From: Actinomycetota bacterium
Lineage (GTDB): Bacteria; Actinomycetota; Thermoleophilia; Miltoncostaeales; Miltoncostaeaceae
Direction: 5' to 3'
Assembly (NCBI GenBank): GCA_005788075.1
Contig: SXZC01000109.1
Location: 1 to 6,787, forward strand
DNA: 6,787 nt
The notes below the pieces were generated by a model, which had not been told where the DNA came from, ran no database searches, and worked only from the letters and a program-made list of their open reading frames with translations. A program made the translations under genes and the position numbers. Every line of letters starts with the position of its first letter. Position 1 is the stretch's first letter. This document shows positions 1 through 5,277 of the stretch, piece after piece.

Positions 1-1287
1 GAGGCGAGCGACCATGCGAAGGCCGCCGAGGTGCCCTTCGTCGTGGCGATCAACAAGATCGACAAGGAGAACGCCAACCCCGACAAGGTGAAGCAGGAGC
101 TCTCCTCCCGCGAGGTCATCCCCACCGACTGGGGCGGCGGCACCGAGTTCGTCAACGTGTCCGCCCAGCGCGGCGACGGCCTGGAGGACCTACTCGAGAC
201 CGTGCTGCTGGTGGCCGACGCCGATGCCGACCCCAAGGCCAACCCCAGCGCCGAGGCATCGGGCACCGTGGTGGAGTCGCGCCTCGACCCGGGCCGTGGC
301 CCGGTGTGCACGCTGCTCGTGCAGCGCGGCACCATGCGGGTGGGCGACATCCTCGTGGTGGGCGAGACCTTCGGCCGCGTGCGCGCGATGCTCGACTACA
401 ACGGCGAGCCGCTCGACGTGGCCACGCCGTCGGTGCCGGTGGAGATCCTGGGCCTCGATGGGGTGCCGGACGCCGGCGAGAAGTTCCGCGTGGTCGAGAA
501 CGAGCGCCTCGCGCGCCAGATCGCAGCCACCCGCAGCCAGCGGCTGCGGTCCGAGGAGCTGGCCAACCGGCGCCCGGTCTCGCTCGAGGACCTCTTCGCG
601 CGCATCCAGGAGGGTGGGCTCAAGGAGCTCAACCTCATCATCAAGGGCGACGTCCAGGGTTCCGTGGGGGCGCTGCAGGACGCACTCGAGAAGGTGGAGC
701 AGACCGAGGTGCGCCTGCGCATCATCCACACGGGCGTGGGCGCGGTGAACGAGAGCGACGTCATGCTCGCAGCCGCCTCGCAGGCGATCATCATCGGGTT
801 CAACGTCCGTCCGCGTCCCGAGGCCAAGGTGCTGGCGGAGCGCGAGGGCGTGGACATCCGCACCTACCGCGTGATCTACCGCGCCATCGAGGACGTCCGC
901 GACGCCCTCGTGGGAATGCTCGAGCCGGACATCGTCGAGGAGCCCATGGGCTCGCTCGAGGTGCGCGCCACGTTCAAGGCCAGCCGCCTCGGCACGATCG
1001 CCGGCTGCTACGTGTCGGAGGGCACGGTGCGCCGCGGCGCCGACTGCCGCCTCGTGCGCGACGGCACGGTGGTGCACGCGGGCAAGATCGGCTCGCTCCG
1101 GCGCATCGACGAGGACGTCCGCGAGGTGCAGCAGGGCTTCGAGTGCGGCGTGCTGCTCGAGGACTACAACGACGTCAAGGAGGGGGACGAGATCGAGGTC
1201 TTCGAGCTCAAGGAGGTCGCGCGCACCGCGCAGGCCGCCGCCCCGGCCCCCGCTGCCGCGCCTGCGACGGCGGAGCCCGCCGAGTAG
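1..1287 (+). CDS. infB: Translation initiation factor IF-2, 3' portion (5' end off window)
   Basis: IF2 is the GTPase that places initiator fMet-tRNA on the 30S subunit and promotes 50S joining. The frame is open from base 1 (E-A-S-D-H-A-K-A-A-E-V-P-F), so the true start, the N-terminal domain and the G1-G3 motifs lie upstream; the GTG at 31 is internal. The visible 428 residues begin late in the G domain: G4 motif NKID at residues 18-21 (bases 52-63) and G5-like SAQ in NVSAQRGDG (SAK is commoner). The beta-barrel domain II follows at about 75-165, domain III carries LNLIIKGDVQGSVGAL at about 210-225, and the C-terminal fMet-tRNA-binding domain starts near 318 with FKASRLGTIAGCYVSEGTV. The protein normally ends about where VFELKEVAR is; here an Ala/Pro-rich tail of about 20 residues follows. 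The ylxP start lies 21-36 bases past the stop. Family assignment is certain; only the missing 5' end is unknown. Confidence 0.98.
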   Translation, partial: EASDHAKAAEVPFVVAINKIDKENANPDKVKQELSSREVIPTDWGGGTEFVNVSAQRGDGLEDLLETVLLVADADADPKANPSAEASGTVVESRLDPGRGPVCTLLVQRGTMRVGDILVVGETFGRVRAMLDYNGEPLDVATPSVPVEILGLDGVPDAGEKFRVVENERLARQIAATRSQRLRSEELANRRPVSLEDLFARIQEGGLKELNLIIKGDVQGSVGALQDALEKVEQTEVRLRIIHTGVGAVNESDVMLAAASQAIIIGFNVRPRPEAKVLAEREGVDIRTYRVIYRAIEDVRDALVGMLEPDIVEEPMGSLEVRATFKASRLGTIAGCYVSEGTVRRGADCRLVRDGTVVHAGKIGSLRRIDEDVREVQQGFECGVLLEDYNDVKEGDEIEVFELKEVARTAQAAAPAPAAAPATAEPAE

Positions 1288-1311
1288 GCGAGCCGGGCCC
1301 GGTCTCCGGTG

Positions 1312-1315
1312 GGAG
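1312..1315 (+). promoter_or_regulatory. Ribosome binding site favouring the GTG at 1324 for ylxP
   Basis: GGAG lies 8 bases before the GTG at 1324. The other in-frame GTG, at 1309, has only GC-rich sequence without a purine core upstream (1288-1308). This spacing argues for the 1324 start, although the 1309 start keeps more of the predicted first beta strand. Confidence 0.45.
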
Positions 1316-1323
1316 CAGGGTTC

Positions 1324-1620
1324 GTGGGCATCCTGACCGTCGACCTCCACCTGCCCGAGGCGCAGTCGCTCAAGCAGAAGCGCCGCGAGGTGCTGCGCGT
1401 GAAGCAGGGCCTCGCCCGCCACGTGGGCGCGAGCGTGGCCGAGGTGGACCATCATGACCTCTGGCAGAGGTGCAGGCTCTCGCTGGCCGTGGTGGCCCGC
1501 GAGGCCGGTGAGGCCGCCGAGCAACTAGAGCGCGCGTCACGGCGCCTGGCCACCGACCCGGAGTGGCAGGTGATATCGGAGGATCGCGAGGTGCTGGACA
1601 TCGAGGAGGATCTCCCATGA
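1324..1620 (+). CDS. ylxP: DUF503 (YlxP-like) family protein
   Basis: Small conserved protein of the DUF503/YlxP family, which typically sits between infB and rbfA in Gram-positive bacteria; its biochemical role is not firmly established. Family hallmarks are visible: an N-terminal strand GILTVDLHLPEA, then the signature SLKQKRREV, then SVAEVDHHDLWQR, matching the family pattern VAEVdhqDLWqR. The C terminus has the usual strand-helix layout ending WQVISEDREVLDIEEDLP. With the start at GTG 1324 the protein is 98 residues; the GTG at 1309 would give 103 residues starting MGAGFVGIL. Family members are about 90-100 residues. I chose 1324 because of the GGAG at 1312-1315, but relatives often begin MxVGxL, so the choice is uncertain. 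Its stop overlaps the rbfA start (ATGA), implying coupled translation and a role linked to ribosome assembly, which is inference from position. Confidence 0.9.
   Translation: MGILTVDLHLPEAQSLKQKRREVLRVKQGLARHVGASVAEVDHHDLWQRCRLSLAVVAREAGEAAEQLERASRRLATDPEWQVISEDREVLDIEEDLP
1603..1610 (+). promoter_or_regulatory. Strong ribosome binding site of rbfA
   Basis: GAGGAGGA ends 6 bases before the ATG at 1617 and lies inside the 3' end of ylxP. It is the best Shine-Dalgarno match in the cluster. It fixes the rbfA start at 1617 rather than at the upstream in-frame codon at 1563, which would run through ylxP coding sequence. Confidence 0.8.
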
Positions 1621-2021
1621 GCGCGCCGCGCCAGAGGCAGCGTCGGGCCAACGAGGCCATCCGCGAGGTGGTGGGCGGGGCGCTCCTCACCGAGCTCGCC
1701 GATCCGCGCCTGCAGATGGTGACGGTCACCGCCGTGGAGACCTCCCCTGACCTGGCCCGCGCGAAGGTGTACTGGACAGTGCTCGACCCCAAGCGCGCCG
1801 ACGGCGCGGCGGCCGGGCTCGAGGCCGCCCGAGGGGTGCTGCAGGGCAAGGTGGGCCGGGCCCTGCGCTCGCGCAACACGCCGCAGCTGGTGTTCGTGCG
1901 CGACGAGCTGCAGGATCAGGCCCGCAGGCTCACCGCGCTCATCGATGAGGTGGCGCCGGCTGACTCATTCGCTCCTGACGCGGGTGACCCGGGTGAGCCC
2001 CGCCCGGACGGCACGGCATGA
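1617..2021 (+). CDS. rbfA: 30S ribosome-binding factor RbfA
   Basis: RbfA is a small KH-type protein that binds immature 30S subunits and assists late maturation around the 16S rRNA 5' helix. The 134-residue product shows the family order: basic helix RQRRANEAIREVVGGALLTELADPRLQMVTVTAVETSPDLARAK (given here only as landmarks: ANEAIRE near 12-18, DPRL near 30-33, VTAVETSPDL near 38-47, then AKVYWTV). The second half has the helix-strand part VGRALRSRNTPQLVFVRDE and the closing amphipathic helix. A short acidic, Pro/Gly-rich tail (about residues 113-134) follows the fold, within the usual size range. ATG 1617 is set by the GAGGAGGA 6 bases upstream. It overlaps ylxP by ATGA and the next gene by ATGA, so it sits in the middle of a coupled run. 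Confidence 0.95.
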   Translation: MSAPRQRQRRANEAIREVVGGALLTELADPRLQMVTVTAVETSPDLARAKVYWTVLDPKRADGAAAGLEAARGVLQGKVGRALRSRNTPQLVFVRDELQDQARRLTALIDEVAPADSFAPDAGDPGEPRPDGTA

Positions 2022-3025
2022 CCCACCACGCGCACCACAACCGTCCCGAGGGCGAGCGCGTGGGCGTGGACCGCATCGCCGCGGCCCTCGGCGGGCCGCC
2101 CCGGAAGTTCACCGTGACCACCCACCGCAAGCCCGATGGCGACGCGGCGGGGTCGATGATCGCCATGGCGCGGCTGCTGCGCTCGCAGGGGCACGACGTA
2201 GTGATGTGGCACGTGGACGGCCCGGGCCTGCCGCCGGACCTCGCGTGGATGCTCGCCCCTGGAGAGGCCGTGCAGGCGGGCACGATCGAGGATGCCGGCG
2301 AGCGCGTGCTGGTGAGCGTGGACGCCGCCACCTCGCACAGGGTGTGCGATGACGACCCGGCCACGCTCGGCGGCCCGATCATCAACATCGACCATCACCA
2401 TGACGACCCTGCATGGGGCGACATCAACCTGATCGATGGCGGGGCATCGAGCACCGCCGAGCTGGTGCTGCGCGTGGCCGACGCCATGGGGGCAGACCTC
2501 ACGGGCGACGTGGCGCTGCCCCTCTACGTGGGCCTGGTCACCGACACCGGGCGCTTCTCGTACGCCAGCACCGGAGCCGAGGCGCACCGCGCGGCCGCGC
2601 GCATGGTGGAGGCCGGCGTGCGTCCGGGCGAGGTGTACCGCACCCTCTACGAGGGCGTGCCGATCGGTGACCTGCGCCTTGCCGGGCACGCCATCGCAGG
2701 CGCCCGCGAAGAGCTCGACGGGCGCCTCGTGGTGGCGGTGATCACGCGGGACGACATCGCCGCCGCGGGGGGCGACGACTCCGATGGGGTCGTGGAGGTG
2801 CTGCGCTCCGCCCGCGGCGCCCAGGTGTCCGCCCTCATCCGGGAGGTGGCGGATGGCGAGTGGCGGGTCTCCACCCGTGCATCCGGCGATGCCTTCGACG
2901 TGTCGGCGATCGCGGCGATCGAGGGGGGAGGGGGGCACCGCGCGGCGGCGGGCTTCACGTCCCACCGCGACCCGGACGCCATCATCGGGCTCATCCGGGA
3001 CGCCATGATCGAGCAGGGTGCGTGA
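2018..3025 (+). CDS. nrnA: DHH/DHHA1 phosphoesterase, NrnA-type (nanoRNase / pAp phosphatase)
   Basis: Likely Mn-dependent cytosolic phosphoesterase that degrades 2-5 nt RNA oligonucleotides and, in characterised relatives, dephosphorylates 3'-phosphoadenosine 5'-phosphate. The metal-binding DHH-domain motifs are intact in this 335-residue protein: H36-RK-P-D40-G-D42 (HRKPDGDAAGS), D102 in VLVSVDAAT, the DHH triad D125-H126-H127 in NIDHHHDDP, and D176 in GLVTDTGRFSYAS. The C-terminal DHHA1 substrate-binding domain ends with GGGGHRAAAGF at about 303-313. Motif I reads DGDAAGS where DGDALGS is commoner. The start ATG 2018 overlaps the rbfA stop (ATGA) and has no good Shine-Dalgarno, so coupling is likely; the His-rich leader MTHHAHHN is outside the fold, and GTG 2060 or 2066 are alternatives. 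Substrate preference (nanoRNA, pAp or cyclic dinucleotide products) cannot be read from sequence. Family certain, exact activity inferred. Confidence 0.9.
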   Translation: MTHHAHHNRPEGERVGVDRIAAALGGPPRKFTVTTHRKPDGDAAGSMIAMARLLRSQGHDVVMWHVDGPGLPPDLAWMLAPGEAVQAGTIEDAGERVLVSVDAATSHRVCDDDPATLGGPIINIDHHHDDPAWGDINLIDGGASSTAELVLRVADAMGADLTGDVALPLYVGLVTDTGRFSYASTGAEAHRAAARMVEAGVRPGEVYRTLYEGVPIGDLRLAGHAIAGAREELDGRLVVAVITRDDIAAAGGDDSDGVVEVLRSARGAQVSALIREVADGEWRVSTRASGDAFDVSAIAAIEGGGGHRAAAGFTSHRDPDAIIGLIRDAMIEQGA

Positions 3026-3895
3026 ATGGGGAAGGGCGTGGACGTGCCGCCGCGGGCGATCCTCGTGGACAAGCCGGCCGGCCCGACATCCCATGACGTG
3101 GTGGCCACGTGCCGCCGCGCGCTGGGGCGGCCACGCACGGGACACACCGGCACGCTCGACCCCTTCGCGACGGGGCTCCTGGTGGTGCTCGTGGGGCGGG
3201 CCACGCGCATCGCGCCGTTCGTGAGCGGCCTCGACAAGACCTACGTCGCGGGCATTCGCCTCGGGCAGCGATCGGAGTCGGGTGACCCGGAGGGTCCGAT
3301 CACCGCAGGCGGCCCGCTCCCGGATGAGGCCGCCCTGCGCGACGCCCTCGCCGCGATGGTGGGTGAGATCGACCAGCGCGTACCGGCGCTCTCGGCGGTG
3401 AAGGTGGAGGGCGAGAGGCTCTATGCGCGCACGCGCCGGGGCGAGGAGGTCGAACGTCCCACGAGGAAGGTGGTCGTGCATCGCGCGGATCTGGTGTCCT
3501 ACGACCCGATGACCGGTTTTGCCGTCGTGGAATTTCGCTGTGGGTCGGGCACGTACGTGCGCCAGCTGGCCGCTGATCTCGGGGATGCCCTGGGCTGCGG
3601 TGGGTACTGCCACGAGCTGCGCCGCACCGAGGTGGGCGGCCTCGCGGTGTCCGCGGCGATCGCGCCGGACGAGGTCGCGCCGGGCTGCGGCGTGGATCCG
3701 CTGGACGTGCTCGGCCACATCCCGCGCGTGGACCTCGATGACCACGCCGCCGGCGAGGTGCGCCACGGACGGCCCGTGCGCGACTCGCGCGACGCCGGGG
3801 AGGGCCCCGTGGCGCTGGCGAGCGCGGGGTCGCTTCTCGCCATCGCGGAGACCGGCGACGGGCTCCTGCGCCCGCGGGTGGTGCTGGCCGGGTGA
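3026..3895 (+). CDS. truB: tRNA pseudouridine-55 synthase TruB
   Basis: TruB converts U55 in the T-loop of most tRNAs to pseudouridine and acts as a tRNA chaperone. The 289-residue protein begins with the family entry ILVDKPAGPTSHDVV (12-26) and carries the catalytic aspartate D45 in HTGTLDPFATGLL. It then shows KTYVAGIRLGQRSESGDPEG, a variant of the commoner RTDTxDxxG, the substrate-site segment VPALSAVKVEGERLYARTRRG, and GSGTYVR (173-179), which holds the conserved active-site arginine. GCGGYCHELRRTEVGG follows. The last 60 residues resemble the TruB C-terminal PUA-like domain (ALASAGSLLAIAE, then LRPRVVLAG). The ATG follows the nrnA stop directly (TGAATG), with a weak CAGGG 7 bases upstream. 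Its own stop overlaps ribF by GTGA. Size and motifs are typical, so the assignment is firm. Confidence 0.97.
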   Translation: MGKGVDVPPRAILVDKPAGPTSHDVVATCRRALGRPRTGHTGTLDPFATGLLVVLVGRATRIAPFVSGLDKTYVAGIRLGQRSESGDPEGPITAGGPLPDEAALRDALAAMVGEIDQRVPALSAVKVEGERLYARTRRGEEVERPTRKVVVHRADLVSYDPMTGFAVVEFRCGSGTYVRQLAADLGDALGCGGYCHELRRTEVGGLAVSAAIAPDEVAPGCGVDPLDVLGHIPRVDLDDHAAGEVRHGRPVRDSRDAGEGPVALASAGSLLAIAETGDGLLRPRVVLAG

Positions 3896-4836
3896 AGCGC
3901 TACCAGAGCATCGGTGACCTCCCCCTCGGCGAGGAGCGCCGCGTTGTGGCCATCGGCACGTTCGACGGCGTGCACATCGGACACCAGGCGATCATCGGCC
4001 GCGCCATCGAGCGTGCCCGCGAGCGCGGGCTGCAGTCGATGGTGCTCACCTTCGAGCCGAACCCCCTGGCGATCCTCCGTCCCGAGCTCGCGCCCAAGGT
4101 GCTCACGGAGCCCGCCTTCAAGGCCCAGCTGATCGACGCGCTCGGCGCCGACGCCCTTCTGGTGGTGCCCTTCACGCAGGCGTTCTCGCGCATTCGCGCC
4201 GACCGCTTCGCCGAGATGCTGGGGTCGGCGCCCTTGAGCGCGGAGAGCGTGGTTGTGGGCGCCAATTTCCGCTTCGGGCAGGGTGGGTCGGGCACGGTGG
4301 CCTACCTGCAGCGGCTGGGTCGTGCACGGGGGCTGATCGTCGAGAGCCCCGGCACGGTGATGAGCCACGACGGCAAGCCGGTGTCATCCACCCGCGTGCG
4401 GCGCCTCATCGCGCAGGGGCAGGTGGCCGAGGTGGCGCCGCTGCTCGGCCGCGCGCACTCGGTGGAGGGCATGGTGGTGCCGGGCGAGCAGCGCGGGCGC
4501 GAGATGGGACTTCCCACGGCGAACGTGTCGGTGCCGCCTGAGGTCGCGCTTCCCGCCCGCGGGGTGTATGCCGGGCGCGTGGTGCTGGCGGGCGGGCGCT
4601 ATCCGGCGGCCATCAACCTCGGGTACTCGCCCACGTTCACGGAGGGCGACGACCCGCCGCTGCGCCTCGAGGCCTTCATCCTCGACTACGAGGGCGACGA
4701 CCTCTACGGGCAGCGCATCCGCGTGGAGTTCCTCGATCGGCTGCGCGACGAGAGGCGATTCCCCACACCGGCCGAGCTGGTGGCGCAGGTGCAGGAGGAC
4801 ATCGACCGCACCCGCGAGGTGGCATCGGGGGCCTGA
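3892..4836 (+). CDS. ribF: Bifunctional riboflavin kinase / FMN adenylyltransferase RibF
   Basis: RibF phosphorylates riboflavin to FMN and then adenylylates FMN to FAD. The 314-residue protein has both domains. The N-terminal nucleotidyltransferase domain shows GTFDGVHIGH (22-31), TFEPNPL, the VVGANFRFGQGGSG loop, and SSTRVR (165-170), equivalent to the ISSTxxR motif. The C-terminal kinase domain begins about residue 183 and shows GxVVPGEQRGREMGLPTAN with PTAN at 208-211, then GVYAGRV, the NLGYSPTF segment, and the likely catalytic glutamate E260 in LRLEAFILDYEGDDLYG. It ends with LRDERRFPTPAELVAQVQEDI, the usual closing helix. The start GTG overlaps the truB stop (GTGA); no Shine-Dalgarno core is visible, so translation probably depends on ribosomes finishing truB. 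Location beside truB and rpsO is the common bacterial arrangement. No sign of truncation. Confidence 0.97.
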   Translation: MKRYQSIGDLPLGEERRVVAIGTFDGVHIGHQAIIGRAIERARERGLQSMVLTFEPNPLAILRPELAPKVLTEPAFKAQLIDALGADALLVVPFTQAFSRIRADRFAEMLGSAPLSAESVVVGANFRFGQGGSGTVAYLQRLGRARGLIVESPGTVMSHDGKPVSSTRVRRLIAQGQVAEVAPLLGRAHSVEGMVVPGEQRGREMGLPTANVSVPPEVALPARGVYAGRVVLAGGRYPAAINLGYSPTFTEGDDPPLRLEAFILDYEGDDLYGQRIRVEFLDRLRDERRFPTPAELVAQVQEDIDRTREVASGA

Positions 4837-4847
4837 TACCCTGCCGG

Positions 4848-4876
4848 ATCACATTGACCCGGGTGCGGCTTAGGCT
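4848..4876 (+). promoter_or_regulatory. Weak promoter candidate before rpsO
   Basis: In the 70-base ribF-rpsO gap, ATCACA (4848-4853, 4 of 6 matches to TTGACA) and TAGGCT (4871-4876, with the key T, A and final T of a -10 box) are 17 bases apart. They would give a start near 4883 and a leader of about 25 bases. A TTGACC at 4854-4859 looks better as a -35 box but is only 11 bases from TAGGCT. Such matches arise by chance; this is a candidate only. Confidence 0.25.
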
Positions 4877-4893
4877 GCCCCGCGGCCGGACAT

Positions 4894-4897
4894 GGAG
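4894..4897 (+). promoter_or_regulatory. Ribosome binding site of rpsO
   Basis: GGAG lies 9 bases before the ATG at 4907. It supports independent initiation of rpsO, in contrast to the overlapping starts of the upstream genes. Confidence 0.6.
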
Positions 4898-4906
4898 TTG
4901 ACATAG

Positions 4907-5173
4907 ATGCTGGACAAGGACACCAAGGCGGGCGTCATGGCGCCGCACCGCCAGCACGAGACGGACACGGGCTCGCCCCAGGTCCAGATCGCGATCCTCA
5001 CCGAGAGGATCAACCAGCTCACCGAGCACCTGAAGACCCACCACAAGGACCACCACTCGCGTCGTGGCCTCCTCACGATGGTCGGTCGCCGCAGGCGCCT
5101 GCTGAGCTACCTGGAGAAGAAGGACCTGAACGCTTACCGCGAGCTCACTGACTCGCTCGGCCTGCGCAGGTAG
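4907..5173 (+). CDS. rpsO: 30S ribosomal protein S15
   Basis: S15 is a primary 16S rRNA-binding protein that nucleates the 30S platform and contacts the 50S subunit. The 88-residue product has the family's normal length and landmarks: the N-terminal helix, then ETDTGSPQVQIAILTERI (about 18-35), the conserved loop HHKDHHSRRGLL (about 45-56), and VGRRRRLLSYLEKKD followed by YRELTDSLGLRR. The loop residues H-x-K-D-x-H-S-R-R-G are those used for rRNA recognition in the family. It has its own GGAG site and sits between ribF and pnp, the order seen in many bacteria. In some species S15 represses its own mRNA through a leader structure; the leader here is short and I see no clear structure of that kind. 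Confidence 0.98.
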   Translation: MLDKDTKAGVMAPHRQHETDTGSPQVQIAILTERINQLTEHLKTHHKDHHSRRGLLTMVGRRRRLLSYLEKKDLNAYRELTDSLGLRR

Positions 5174-5181
5174 GCCAACCG

Positions 5182-5198
5182 GGGCGCCGAGGGCGCCC
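5182..5198 (+). terminator. GC hairpin between rpsO and pnp (terminator or processing site)
   Basis: GGGCGCC and GGCGCCC pair perfectly (7 bp, all G/C) around a GAG loop, starting 8 bases after the rpsO stop. There is no T-run behind it, so it is not a canonical intrinsic terminator. A smaller 4-bp hairpin (GGCG, loop GAT, CGCC) follows at 5204-5214. Possible roles are partial termination, mRNA 3'-end protection for rpsO, or a processing site ahead of pnp as in enterobacteria; the role here is inferred from position alone. Confidence 0.4.
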
Positions 5199-5267
5199 GT
5201 GACGGCGGATCGCCAACGAGGGCGGTGCCGCAAGATGAGCCGTGCACAGGGCGCGGCATGAAGGGAT

Positions 5268-5272
5268 GAGGA
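5268..5272 (+). promoter_or_regulatory. Ribosome binding site deciding the pnp start
   Basis: GAGGA lies 5 bases before the ATG at 5278. An in-frame ATG at 5266 would add MRNV but has its only purine stretch (AAGGG, 5261-5265) directly against it, too close to work well. The 5278 start is therefore preferred. Confidence 0.65.
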
Positions 5273-5277
5273 ACGTA

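Noticed and set aside
1293..1302. Palindrome CCGGGCCCGG between infB and ylxP as a terminator
   Set aside because: No loop is possible without breaking the stem, no T-run follows, and the next gene starts within a few bases. Such palindromes are common at this GC content.
1916..3766. Very long minus-strand open frame (616 codons), with others at 190-1524 and 5134-6501
   Set aside because: They lie opposite well-identified genes, have the Arg/Ala/His-rich composition of GC-bias shadows, and show no recognisable domain. High third-position GC removes stop codons from the opposite strand.
4898..4903. Perfect TTGACA just before rpsO as a -35 box
   Set aside because: It lies between the ribosome binding site and the ATG. 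Any matching -10 box would fall inside rpsO around 4921-4926, where the sequence has no resemblance to one.
4892..4906. Tiny frame ATG-GAG-TTG-ACA-TAG ending right before the rpsO ATG, as a leader peptide
   Set aside because: Only four codons, no ribosome binding site of its own, and it overlaps the rpsO Shine-Dalgarno. Most simply chance.
4837..4906. FMN riboswitch or S15-binding leader upstream of rpsO
   Set aside because: The gap is too short for an FMN riboswitch, and I could not draw a convincing S15-binding pseudoknot or three-way junction from it.
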